64,000 bases of DNA, taken from positions 10,001 to 74,000 of the forward strand of contig CAJNDS010002634.1 of assembly GCA_905221605.1 (NCBI GenBank). The letters run 5' to 3'. The translations under genes were made by a program, and so were the position numbers. Each line of letters opens with the position of its first letter. Position 1 is the stretch's first letter. The stretch comes from Symbiodinium natans. Lineage: Eukaryota > Sar > Dinophyceae > Suessiales > Symbiodiniaceae. Below, one piece after another: positions 1-12,151 of this stretch. The notes under the pieces were generated by a model. It was given only the letters and a program-made list of their open reading frames with translations, did no database searches and was not told the DNA's origin.

Positions 1-175
1 AAGAGATGTGCTCACTTCTCTAAGTTGCGGTTCCTGTTGGGCTCCTTCTTATGAGACGGTCACGACTATTTTAGGGTACCCAACAAGAGAGACCACAATC
101 TGGAGAACTACCCCTAGTCAAACCCTAAACCCTAAACCTTTATCTAGAGAACTCACCCTATGCACCTGAAACACT

Positions 176-304
176 GAACCCTAAAACCCTAAACCCAAAA
201 CCCTAACCCTAAACCCTAAACCCCAAACCCCTAACCCTAAACCCTAAACCCTAAACCCGAAACCCTAAACCCTAAACCCCAAACCCAAAACCCCAAACCC
301 CAAA
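176..304. repeat. Interstitial telomere-like array (CCCTAAA type, degenerate)
   Basis: Run of CCCTAAA with CCCCAAA and CCCGAAA variants, left of the last visible leader exon of gene 0. It is probably intronic, because the gene must continue leftwards. Confidence 0.85.
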
Positions 305-313
305 CATGAACGC

Positions 314-1727
314 CCGCGCGGCCAGCGTCGACATCGACGACCCGGTGCTGGCAGTCTGGGCCTCAGAGTTTCGCGGTTTCGGGGGTGTGGGGTTTAGGGT
401 TTGGGGTTTAGGGTTTAGGGTTTGGGGTTTAGGGTTTCGGGTTTAGGGTTTGGGGTTTAGGGTTTGGGGTTTAGGGTTTAGGGTTTGGGGTTTGGGGTTT
501 AGGGTTCAGGGTTGGGGGTTTAGGGTTTAGGGTTTGGGGGTTTCGGGGTTTAGGGTTATAGAGTTTCGGGGCACAGGGCTTGAGGGGGACCTCTGGCCGC
601 GAAACCCTAAACCCTAAACCCTCAATCAGAGGGATTGGCAGGGTTCATCTGGGGGCTCCGCAGTTTACCTTCTGACACATCTACCCCTCTGATGCCTAAC
701 CCCCTGCGAAACCTTGGACCTCAGCAGTTCGTAGAACCCCTGGAGTCCTTTCATTAACCCTAGACCCTAACCTAAACCCTAAACCCTAAACCCTGCCTGC
801 GCCTGGGCTGCAGGGGTCCCCCTCAGCGCCGGCTGCGCCGTGGCCGGCGCGGACACGAAGGCTGAGGCGCTGTTGAGAAGCGCCACGCCGCCTTGTTCTG
901 AAAACGTTAGGGTTTAGGGTTTAGGGTTTAGGGTTTAGGGCTTAGAGATCTGGTCTTTGGGGGTTTTGAGGTTCGGGGTTTGAGGGGTTCTGGGATCTAG
1001 GGACCCCAGATTTTGGGTCTAGGGCTTGGGTTTTTCGTGCAACCCTAAACCCTACACCCTAAACCCTAAACCCTAAACCCTGAAACCTAAACCGCTTGGG
1101 CCTTGGAGTTCGGAGTTTTTGGTGTTGGGAGTGTTGGGGTTGGAGCCGGAGGTCCAGAGCTCGGGCTGTTTGAAGGGAAGCCCTGGAAGTTCGGAGCTTC
1201 GTTGGGGCTTAAAGTTAGGGTTTAGGGTTTAGGGTTTAGGGTTTAGGGTTTAGGGTTTAGGGTTTAGGGTTTAGGGTTTAGGGTTTAGGGTTTAGGGTTT
1301 AGGGTTTAGGGTTTAGGGTTTAGGGTTTAGGGATTTGTTAGGGGGCTTTTGGTTGTTGAACGAACCTCGAAGGCACTGGGAAGGTTTAGCTTTCAATGCC
1401 CTTCGGCTTAGGCTTTTTGGATACGAACTGGTATAAGCCTACCATCATATACTGCAGTTCATATAAACGGCAGCTTCGTGATGTCATAATTATGGCTTGG
1501 CTTTCTTGTGCTTGCGATTCAGGTTCAAGGATTGCGTAATATGCTGGAATTAAACCTGAAAGAAAGAGTGCGTTGCAGCAGTGACAGAAAAAGGGTAACC
1601 CTAAACCCTAAACCCTAGACCCTAGACCCTAGACCCTAAACCCCAAACCCTAAACCCTAAACCCTAGGATGTTCGAGCCGCCTGCAGCTGCTCCAGCCAA
1701 GGCCATCTTCGATGAGCGTTGCGCCAT
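314..1727 (-). CDS. rbcL: RuBisCO II polyprotein gene 0, 5' leader only (runs off left edge)
   Basis: Three leader exons of an eighth gene are visible, in transcription order 1727-1682, 891-797 and 361-314. Exon 1 encodes MAQRSSKMALAGAAA plus one base of a Gly codon, the same start as the other genes. The 95-nt second exon encodes GGVALLNSASAFVSAP followed directly by ATAQPALRGTPAAQAQ. In genes 1-6 these two parts lie on separate exons, so this gene lacks that intron. The third exon reads AQTASTGSSMSTLAAR and then a GC donor; its 3' limit is the least certain. Both upstream introns (892-1681 and 362-796) have GC donors and contain telomere-like arrays. The rest of the leader and all RuBisCO units must lie left of position 1. 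The assignment rests on similarity to the six complete genes. Confidence 0.75.
389..562. repeat. Interstitial telomere-like array (TTTAGGG/TTTGGGG) in gene 0 intron
   Basis: Degenerate TTTAGGG and TTTGGGG units, opposite in orientation to the array at 176-304, inside intron 362-796 of gene 0. The two orientations face each other across the small exon 314-361. Confidence 0.85.
1215..1332. repeat. Homogeneous TTTAGGG array in gene 0 intron 1
   Basis: About 17 near-perfect head-to-tail TTTAGGG units inside intron 892-1681 of gene 0. Shorter runs flank it at 907-942 and 1043-1090, and a CCCTAAA run at 1597-1668 sits about 13 bases from exon 1. Confidence 0.9.
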
Positions 1728-1750
1728 CCTTCAGCCGGATCGGAAAGGGG

Positions 1751-1970
1751 GTTTAGGGTTTAGGCTTTAGGCTTTAGGCTTTAGGCTTTGGGCTTTAGGC
1801 TTTAGGCTTTAGGCTTTAGGCTTTAGGGTTTAGGGTTTAGGGTTTAGGGTTTAGGGTTTAGGGTTTAGGGTTTAGGGTTTAGGGTTTAGGGTTTAGGGTT
1901 TAGGGTTTAGGGTTTAGGGTTTAGGGTTTAGGGTTTAGGGTTTAGGGTTTAGGGTTTAGGGTTTAGGGGG
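1751..1970. repeat. TTTAGGC array passing into a TTTAGGG array
   Basis: The first ~70 bases are mainly TTTAGGC/TTTGGGC units; the remainder is a homogeneous run of about 20 TTTAGGG units. The array starts 24 bases upstream of the gene 0 ATG. Confidence 0.9.
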
Positions 1971-2751
1971 TTGCCCGCAAAGTTGCCCTTTGTTAGGGTG
2001 CTTGAAGAAAGAACCTGCGTAGGTGTAAACGTTTTGGGTTTTTGTGGCCTGTAGGGCTGGCCGAGGAGCTGAAAAAATGCAAACTTGCCCGTCGAACAGC
2101 GTTGATTCTTCCTGTTGCTCATTTCCGATGTCACTTCTTCTTCTTCTGCTACGCAGCAACGAGGCCGCCCCTAGGGGTGGCCCCGCCCGCGCCGGCCGAT
2201 GTCTCTCGCTCTCTCTGTGTCTCTTCGTCTCCTCTGAAAGAGTCGGTGAACGTGAGAAACCACGCATGTTCGGTGACGGCGGTGTGCTTGTGGCTGCTAA
2301 TCATCCCGACCTGGTCGCCTCTCTTTTTTTATGCTTCTGCTTCTTAGCTGCTTCTTCTGCTCGGCGTTCGTCTTGGGTTTGCAGACCTATAGGGCTCGTA
2401 GGGGCTAGAGGGCTTTTCGGGCTTACAGGGTTTACAGGGTTTATGGGGTTTACGGCTTTACAGGGTCTGTGCGGTTTGTAGGGCTTACAAGGTGTATCGG
2501 GTTTGAAAGGGCTTACGAAAGAAGTTGTAGGGTGGCCACAGGCAGAGAAATCCAGCTTCCAACAGCATCCCAGAGGCGGTGTCGAGGGCAGATCGCGTCT
2601 GCTTCTTTGGGCCACCAAAAATTGCTGCGGAGCGCCTCATGCCATTTCTGCTGCTCAGGCTTCTCCGGAGCGCTTTCAGGAGGGGTTCAGGGCTTTGGGC
2701 TTTTGCCAGCTTGGCAGAGGCCCCCCAAGCACCGGGTCTGTCCACCATGCA

Positions 2752-2840
2752 CACCCTAAACCCTAAACCCTAAACCCTAAACCCTAAACCCTAAACCCTA
2801 AACCCTAAACCCCAACCAAACCCTAAACCCTAAACCTATT
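2752..2840. repeat. CCCTAAA array in gene 0-gene 1 spacer
   Basis: About ten CCCTAAA units, opposite in orientation to the 1751-1970 array. Confidence 0.9.
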
Positions 2841-4417
2841 GATTGTTCCGGAGGTGGTTTGCAAGGTGTTGGCTGGGCTGAGGTTGCTCTGGGTGCCTTT
2901 CAGGCGTGCCAGGTGCCACTTAAAGCGAATTTTCCCGATGGGCCTAAACCAGAAAAAAAAGTTGGCAGCGCCTTGATCCTACAAGCCCTCCTAAGCCGTC
3001 TCAGCCGGAAACCGCCACAAATCCGTCAATGCCGCGGCCGAAACAATTACCTCCGCTCACGCACTCATGATCCCTATATGCAAGCATCACAAAAGCAACC
3101 CCCAACCCCACCGTTATGTGCCCTGAAGCCTAGGAGCGCAGGGCACTGCAGCTTTTTGTGGCGCCTGCTAGGCTGGAACGAGATCCGAAGAAAGGCCGCC
3201 CGCCAGCAGGCTTGAGGCCGGAGATCAGGCAGACGTCTCATGAGGTTCCCACTACTGCGTTTAGGGTTGTGGGTTTGGGGTTTAGGGTTTAGGGTTTAGG
3301 GTTTAGGGTAATATAGGGATGATTCTTTTTTCTTTGGGGTTCTTAAGCAAATAGTAGCCCACACCCGAGCATCAGGGGCTACTTGATATTCCCACGAAGT
3401 TTGGGGATTCGGTGTTCGATGGTTTCAGGGAGCTGGGGCTCAGGGCCCCCAAACCCTACTTCCGCCACAGTCTGATGTGAACAGACTCACCTGCGGCATC
3501 ACGCGAGCTTGCTTGCTGTGACATGCGCACCTCAGCCCTAAACTTGCAAACCCAAGAAACCCAAACCCTGCGTAATCCCTGATCCACTGGGCGACAAGTG
3601 CTGGCACGCGACGTGGCAACGAGCATCGCTACCGGAGGAAAAGGCTATACGGCTATACTGCCAGGAGAGCGTGTCGCCAACGTCCCAAGTACTTCCTCGG
3701 AGCCTCGGTGTTTTCAGGTCCTGGGGATATCTGGCTTCGGGGGCCCGTGGAGACTTTGGGACAGGACTGGGGCGTCATCAAGACGCCGCCTTCACAAAAC
3801 TTTTTCGGGTTTATGAGGGGCAGTTAAGGTTTGGGGATTCGGGTGCTCGGGCCTACAGGAAAGTAGACGCGCCGTCCTTCTTAGGGAAGGACGGAACGCT
3901 TCAAAACTGCACGGATTCCACACGCAGGGGCTTCACTGTTCACTCTCCGCCCCGGCGTGCGCTGAGAAATGGGGAAAATTCGGCGCGCGCATCTGAAGCA
4001 GGAGCCCAAGGCACAATAGAAAACAGAATTTAATCAAAGCCCCAACCCCAACCCCTTGACTTTCTACCACTCCGACTTGCCTTAAACATGAAATAGACTT
4101 CTATACCCTAAACCCTAAACCCTAAACCCTAAACCCTAAACAGTATCATTTCGGGCACCTGCCTCCTTCGGAGAGCCACGACCGGCCGCCTCAGTTCGGA
4201 GATTGAGGTGGTCTAGTTTCGGGCTTGGGCTTTGGGGGGGATCAGGGTTTAGGGATCAAGGTTCAGGAAATTTAGGGATTTGGGGGTTTAGGGGGTCTAG
4301 GGTTTAGGAATCAGGGTTCAGGGAATTCGGGGGAATTTGGGGAAATTTCGTGGTTTAGGGGTTTAGGGCCCACAGCGGGCTGTAGGTGCCCAGAAGTCAG
4401 GATCCCGGCCTTGTGCT

Positions 4418-7400
4418 CTATGCCTTCTTGGCCCAGTCGAAGCTGGCCGCCTGCACGGACGACTCGCCGGTGTAGCCGAGCTTCTCCTTCCAGCCGGGGT
4501 AGATCTGGTCCGCATCCTTCTGGAAGGTGAGGAAGGCACCCTTGATCTCCTCGTGGGTCTTGGCGAACTCGATCACGCCATCGCTCAGGCTGATGTTGCC
4601 GTACTGTCCGGACTTCCAGGCCTTCCAGGCCTCCTCACCCTGGCGGCAGGAGACGGCGCCCGGCTTGGGGCCATCCTTGTGGCCGAAAGAGCCACCGCCG
4701 GCGGTCAGGATCACGTTGGAATGTCCCAGGTTCTCGAAGAAGGCCGGCAGGCGCAGGGCGTTCATGCCGCCGGAGATGATGGGAGTCGTCTGCTTCATGC
4801 CCTCCCAAGGCTGGTGGTAGTAGGGGCCATCGGCCGCGTCGTCCTGCAGCATGAAGGCGATGTTCTTGTCCGAGGCATCGCCCTCCATCTTGCCGAAGCT
4901 CATGGTTCCGGTGTGGATGCCGGACGCACCGATGACTCGGGAGATCTTGGTGTGCACGAAGGCGGTGTAACCACGCTGGGTCTGGGGGCTGGTCACGGAT
5001 CCATGTCCGGCACGGTGGTAGTGCAGGAACTGTCCTGGGAAGTTGCGGCGGGCGCAGGTCACGGCCGTGCCTCCAGCCACGTAGCCGTCCACCAAGAACG
5101 CGCAGTTCTCGGACAGAGGTCCGAACTGGGACAGACAGTACTTGCCGCGGGCAATCATCTCGTTGGGATCATCCGCGGTGATGTTGGCAGAGAAGAGCTT
5201 GCCCACGCCGGTCTCCTTGATGCAGGCCCTCATGGCCTTCACAACCTCTGGGATGACCTCGTTCATCTGGCAGAACACCTGGTTGCCCTGGGGCTCATCG
5301 TTCTTGATGAAGTCGCCGCCCTGCCAGAACGCGTAGCAGGCCTCGCCGAATGGCTTGGGCTGCAGGCCGAGCTTGGGCTTGATGATGGTGCCCACCACGA
5401 GGCCACCGTTGCTGGTGCCCTTGCCCAGGATGCGCCACATGTCCTCCACGTTCACGGCCGGGCCATCGTACAGGCGGAGGAACTCAGGGGGCAGGTAGAA
5501 GTCGTAGATCTTGCCGTACTCGACGTCACCCATACCTCAGCTTCAGCTGCGCAGGTACTGCAATGAACACAAACCAACTCCCAACAGAAAGCTAGCTGCG
5601 ATTCCAGACGTTCGCATCTCAAGCTGAGCCCCCAACCCTGGTTGTTGCCGATGGACAAGGTCAGGAAGGAGCACATCATGGCGCGGCCATCGATGATGTT
5701 GCGGTCGAACAACAGGTTGGGGTAGGCGATCTTCATCTCCTCGCTGTCGGGGTCGATGTAGTACACCAGGGCATCCACGGACTTCGTGAAGTCGTCCGTG
5801 GTGCACACGTTCACGTTGGTGCCCGTGGAGGACTCGGCGGCGAAGTGGGCGGCGGTGGCCAGGTAGTCGTACCCGGCCTTCGGCTTCATGATGTACGCCA
5901 CCAGCACGTGCTTGCCATTCCTTGTCGCAGCTCTCGCACAAATGCAGCAATAGCAAAACCTGCCTACCGAATTGGCACAGCGATGCACAGCGCTAGAAAG
6001 GACAGGCTCGAGATCGACTTTACATGTTGCCACATGCTGCACTTCATGCAGTTTGACATATCTTGACTGCAGCTGGGTCTCTTGATGAGGGTCGCCTCGT
6101 CCAACGACAGGTCCGCATAGCGGCTGGACTGGTCCAGGGCCTTGCGCGAGATGCTGCTCTCCTTCTTGGCAGGGGCCACGCTGGCACCCACGAAGGCGGC
6201 GGCGGAGGCCTTCTTGGCCCAGTCGAAGCTGGCCGCCTGCACGGACGACTCGCCGGTGTAGCCGAGCTTCTCCTTCCAGCCCGGGTAGATCTGGTCCGCA
6301 TCCTTCTGGAAGGTGAGGAAGGCACCCTTGATCTCCTCGTGGGTCTTGGCGAACTCGATCACGCCATCGCTCAGGCTGATGTTGCCGTACTGTCCGGACT
6401 TCCAGGCCTTCCAGGCCTCCTCACCCTGGCGGCAGGAGACGGCGCCCGGCTTGGGGCCATCCTTGTGGCCGAAAGAGCCACCGCCGGCGGTCAGGATCAC
6501 GTTGGAATGTCCCAGGTTCTCGAAGAAGGCCGGCAGGCGCAGGGCGTTCATGCCGCCGGAGATGATGGGAGTGGTCTGCTTCATGCCCTCCCACGGCTGG
6601 TGGTAGTAGGGGCCATCAGCCGCGTCGTCCTGCAGCATGAAGGCGATGTTCTTGTCCGAGGCATCGCCCTCCATCTTGCCGAAGCTCATGGTTCCGGTGT
6701 GGATGCCGGACGCACCGATGACTCGGGAGATCTTGGTGTGCACGAAGGCGGTGTAACCACGCTGGGTCTGGGGGCTGGTCACGGATCCATGTCCGGCACG
6801 GTGGTAGTGCAGGAACTGTCCTGGGAAGTTGCGGCGGGCGCAGGTCACGGCCGTGCCTCCAGCCACGTATCCATCCACCAAGAACGCGCAGTTCTCGGAC
6901 AGAGGACCGAACTGGGACAGACAGTACTTGCCGCGGGCAATCATCTCGTTGGGATCATCCGCGGTGATGTTGGCAGAGAAGAGCTTGCCCACGCCGGTCT
7001 CCTTGATGCACGCCCTCATGGCCTTCACAACCTCTGGGATGACCTCGTTCATCTGGCAGAACACCTGGTTGCCCTGGGGCTCATCGTTCTTGATGAAGTC
7101 GCCGCCCTGCCAGAACGCGTAGCAGGCCTCGCCGAATGGCTTGGGCTGCAGGCCGAGCTTGGGCTTGATGATGGTGCCCACCACAAGGCCACCGTTGCTG
7201 GTGCCCTTGCCCAGGATGCGCCACATGTCCTCCACGTTCACGGCCGGGCCGTCGTACAGGCGGAGGAACTCAGGGGGCAGGTAGAAGTCGTAGATCTTAC
7301 CGTACTCGACGTCACCCATACCTCGGCCCAAGTTACCGTGTTACACATGCACGACCGTCAACCTAAGCCGAAGCTCAGATAAGAGTTTGTCAGATGTCTG

Positions 7401-10400
7401 CATCCCACACTGAGTCCCCAACCCTGGTTGTTGCCGATGGACAGGGTCAGGAAGGAGCACATCATGGCGCGGCCATCGATGATGTTGCGGTCGAACAACA
7501 GGTTGGGGTAGGCGATCTTCATCTCCTCGCTGTCGGGGTCGATGTAGTACACCAGGGCATCCACGGACTTCGTGAAGTCGTCCGTGGTGCACACGTTCAC
7601 GTTGGTTCCCGTGGAGGACTCGGCTGCGAAGTGGGCGGCGGTGGCCAGGTAGTCGTACCCTGCCTTCGGCTTCATGATGTACGCCACCAGCACGTGCTTG
7701 CCGTTCCTAAGTACACATTGCACCCCAATGACTCATCTCACTGATCAGCATGGCCTTCGCACCTCCGCTACAGACCAGATAGCAGAGCCTCCTTAATTAA
7801 ACATACCTACCTACCTAACATGCCTGGACAGTTCCTGCAGCTGGGTCTCTTGATGAGAGTCGCCTCATCCAGGGACAGGTCCGCATAGCGGCTGGACTGA
7901 TCAAGGGCCTTGCGCGAGATGCTGCTCTCCTTCTTGGCAGGGGCCACGCTGGCACCCACGAAGGCGGCGGCGGAGGCCTTCTTGGCCCAGTCGAAGCTGG
8001 CCGCCTGCACGGACGACTCGCCGGTGTAGCCGAGCTTCTCCTTCCAGCCAGGGTAGATCTGGTCCGCATCCTTCTGGAAGGTGAGGAAGGCACCCTTGAT
8101 CTCCTCGTGGGTCTTGGCGAACTCGATCACGCCATCGCTCAGGCTGATGTTGCCGTACTGTCCGGACTTCCAGGCCTTCCAGGCCTCCTCACCCTGTCGG
8201 CAGGAGACGGCGCCCGGCTTGGGGCCATCCTTGTGGCCGAAAGAGCCACCGCCGGCGGTCAGGATCACGTTGGAGTGTCCAAGGTTCTCGAAGAAGGCCG
8301 GCAGGCGCAGGGCGTTCATGCCGCCGGAGATGATGGGAGTGGTCTGCTTCATGCCCTCCCATGGCTGGTGGTAGTAGGGGCCATCGGCCGCGTCGTCCTG
8401 CAGCATGAAGGCGATGTTCTTGTCTGAGGCATCGCCCTCCATCTTGCCGAAGCTCATGGTTCCGGTGTGGATGCCGGACGCACCGATGACTCGGGAGATC
8501 TTGGTGTGCACGAAGGCGGTGTAACCACGCTGGGTCTGGGGGCTGGTCACGGATCCATGTCCGGCACGGTGGTAGTGCAGGAACTGTCCTGGGAAGTTGC
8601 GGCGGGCGCAGGTCACGGCCGTGCCTCCGGCCACGTATCCATCCACCAAGAACGCGCAGTTCTCGGACAGAGGACCGAACTGGGACAGACAGTACTTGCC
8701 GCGGGCAATCATCTCGTTGGGATCATCCGCGGTGATGTTGGCAGAGAAGAGCTTGCCCACGCCGGTCTCCTTGATGCACGCCCTCATGGCCTTCACAACC
8801 TCTGGGATGACCTCGTTCATCTGGCAGAACACCTGGTTGCCCTGGGGCTCATCGTTCTTGATGAAGTCGCCACCCTGCCAGAACGCGTAGCAGGCCTCGC
8901 CGAATGGCTTGGGCTGCAGGCCGAGCTTGGGCTTGATGATGGTGCCCACCACGAGGCCACCGTTGCTGGTGCCCTTGCCCAGGATGCGCCACATGTCCTC
9001 CACGTTCACGGCCGGGCCGTCGTACAGGCGGAGGAACTCAGGGGGCAGGTAGAAGTCGTAGATCTTGCCGTACTCGACGTCACCCATACCTCGGCCCAAG
9101 TTACCGTGTTACAGATGCACGACCGTCAACCTAAGCCGAAGCTCAGATACGAGTTTGTCAGATGTCTGCATCCCACACTGAGTCCCCAACCCTGGTTGTT
9201 GCCGATGGACAGGGTCAGGAAGGAGCACATCATGGCGCGGCCATCGATGATGTTGCGGTCGAACAACAGGTTGGGGTAGGCGATCTTCATCTCCTCGCTG
9301 TCGGGGTCGATGTAGTACACCAGGGCATCCACGGACTTCGTGAAGTCGTCCGTGGTGCACACGTTCACATTGGTTCCCGTGGAGGACTCGGCTGCGAAGT
9401 GGGCGGCGGTGGCCAGGTAGTCGTACCCTGCCTTCGGCTTCATGATGTACGCCACCAGCACGTGCTTGCCGTTCCTCAAAGCCCACACCCTGCACCCAAG
9501 CCCAAGCCCAAAACCCTTCTGAGCCTCCTTTATAGTAACCCTCCACTCTGAGTTCGGGAGCCCAAGGCATAGGCTTTCGAATTGGATCCTCCGAAACCTT
9601 CATTAAACCCTAATTAAACCTTACTAATTAAACCCAATTAAACCCTAGTTAAACCCTAATGAAACCCTACTTAAACCCAAGCTACCTCAAGACCCCAATG
9701 AATCAAACCCTAAACACATAAACCCCAATGAATTATAAACCCTAAACCTCAACCCAAAAAACTGCAGCCGGGTCGCTTGATCAAGGTCGCCTCGTCCAGG
9801 GACAGGTCGGCATAGCGGCTGGACTGATCAAGGGCTCGGCGCGCGACCCTGCTCTCCTGGCTCGGGTTTAGGGTTTAGGGTTTAGGGTTTAGGGTTTAGG
9901 GTTTAGGGTTTAGGGTTTAGGGTTTAGGGTTTAGGGTTTAGGGTTTAGGGTTTAGGGTCTAGGGTCTAGGGTCTACGGTCTAGGGTTTTAGGTTGAGGGT
10001 TTAGGTTTAGGGCTTACGGCCAAGGGTTTAGGGTTTGGGGATGCGCCATCCAGGGGGGGGGGGGTTGGGATCGGTCTTGGGCGGCCTCAATTGGCTTACA
10101 GGGTGGTCTCGAGATCTTTGGGGGCAGTCTACGGTGCAAATGGCATCGCTCTTCGGGGTGTTTTGGGCTTTATTGGGGCCATTGCAAGTTGTGAGGATAA
10201 TTCAATCGGATTCTGGATGCACACCCACTCAAAAGGCCAAACAATTGAAGCCCTAGAAATGGCCAGTCGATGGTTTGGGGAGGTTTCTGAGGTTTGGAAA
10301 GGCTCAGGGGCCCGGGGCCTGTGCAAGAAACCCTAAACCCTAAGATTCCGAGCCTTGTTGGCCACCACTGTCGTAGGCAGTGGGGTGCTCCTGTTCTGAC

Positions 10401-12057
10401 GACCTGACGGCCAAGCGCTTGAAAAAAACCTTATAAGCCCTAAACCTAAACCCCTAAACCCCTAAACCCCTAAACCCCTAAACCCCTAAACCCTAAACCC
10501 TAAACTTAGGCGCCTGGACGTGCTGCCGCTGCGACCGCGGCCGCGGCGCCCCCCACGGCGAGCGCGGAGAGCGCGGAGGGTGCGGAGGAGGTCTGCTGGG
10601 CCTCTTTCGAGGTCTTGAAACCCTAAACCCTAAACCTAAACCCTAAACCCTAAACCGCATTTAGGGTTTAGGCCTTGAGTTTACAAGTTCAGGGCATTGA
10701 TTCCGCATTGCGATCCCAGGCTGCAGAGGGCTAGGAGGAAAAACCAGGGGCTTCATGCTCTTGGTGCAAAATTTGCCTATGGCGTAAAGGGAGCTCAGGA
10801 ATTCACTACAACGCCGAAAACCTGAACCTTGTGCGAAGCTGTTGAAGGTCCCCACCGACAACTCCCGGTGCCCGCCGCCCGCCTGCGCCTGCGGTGCAGC
10901 TGTTCCCCGGAGGCTCCTAAACGTCAGAGCACTCCAGGACTTTTTGGCCCCGAGGGAATGGGGGGGGGGGGGGTGCCGCTCTCATTTTGATCGTTGAATT
11001 TTGGAACTGCTTTAGATGCTTGTGTTGGGAGGGGGGGGGGGGGTGTTTTGTCGGGAGAGGCTCATTCCTCAAACCTTCGAGGAATGAGCCCCCCTAAAGT
11101 TAGAGTATCCAATGATGGCGCCAAGAAAACAAGGCTGAAGGAGGGTTTCATTAAGTGACAAAAAGCTAAAAGCAACCAAGGAAACGTTTAAAGGCTCATA
11201 TGAAAGGAAGGCTGAAGGAGGATTCTTTACGTGACAAAAAGCAACGAAGGAAACGGTTAAAAGCTCATATGAAAGGAGCGACGCAAGGTGATACAATCAG
11301 GATCATCTCCAAACATCTGTCTTGAGGGACGTTCTTCCGTTCACGAGCAAGGAGAAACTCCAAGCCTTTGTTGGCGGCTTATGGCCGTTTCGGGTCCAGG
11401 GTCTAATAGGCTTGGGGGTTTAGGGTTTAGGGTTTAGGGTTTAAGGTTTAGGGTTTAGGGTTTAGGGTTTAGGGTTTAGGGTTTAGGGTTTAGGGTCCTC
11501 AACCTGAAGCCCGGAAAATCTGAAGGCTGCGGAGGCTCGGCTGAGAGGCGTGGCTTGGGGCCACGAAGGCGTCCGAGGCTGTGTTGAGGAGGGCCAGGCC
11601 ACCTTTTTGCTTTAAAGGGGCAAGGGTTTAGGGTTTAGGGTTTAGGGTTTAGGGTTTAGGGTTGAGGGTTCAGGGTTTAGGGTTCAGGGTTGCCGGGGGG
11701 GTCGCAGAGGCACCAAAGACATGCAAACATACATGCAAACCCAGGGAGAGCTAAGGACCGTGTCCCCCCTGGGCTTCCAACCCTCAAACGCCTTAAATCC
11801 TAAACTTAAACCCTTAACCCTGAACCCTAAACCCTTAACCCTAAACCCGAAACCCTAAACCCTAAACCCTAAACCCGAAACCCTAAACCGCTACACCCCT
11901 TCTGGGGTGTTTGAAGCCGAAGATGGGCGGCAATAGGCTTCTGCAGGCCTCACCCCTCGATAGGACTGAAAGGTTTGTGGGTCCTTCGGGCTCGATGGTT
12001 TAGGGTTTAGGGTTTAGGGTTGAGGAGTTGAGGGTTGAGGAGTTGGGGGTTGAAGGT

Positions 12058-12151
<94 letters not shown>

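Larger units (their letters stand above)
1728..4417. other. Spacer between gene 0 start and gene 1 stop
   Basis: About 2.7 kb without a recognisable gene. It should hold the promoter and 5' UTR of gene 0 and the 3' UTR of gene 1. Minus-strand sequence just before the gene 0 ATG is pyrimidine-rich and ends AAG|GATGG, a plausible acceptor for cis- or trans-splicing. Telomere-like runs lie at 1751-1970, 2752-2840, 3258-3310 and 4103-4142. Open frames on both strands at 2.0-2.8 kb and 3.6-4.0 kb have no homology I recognise and partly run through repeats, so I do not call them. Confidence 0.7.

Noticed and set aside
1-1970. Left edge as a chromosome terminus because of telomere-like repeats
   Set aside because: Repeats occur in both orientations, are interspersed with leader exons of gene 0 and recur through introns up to 60 kb. 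Gene 0 must continue leftwards.
2042-2773. Overlapping open frames on both strands in the gene 0-gene 1 spacer
   Set aside because: They run into the adjacent telomere-like arrays, have no known domain and no homologue in the other spacers.
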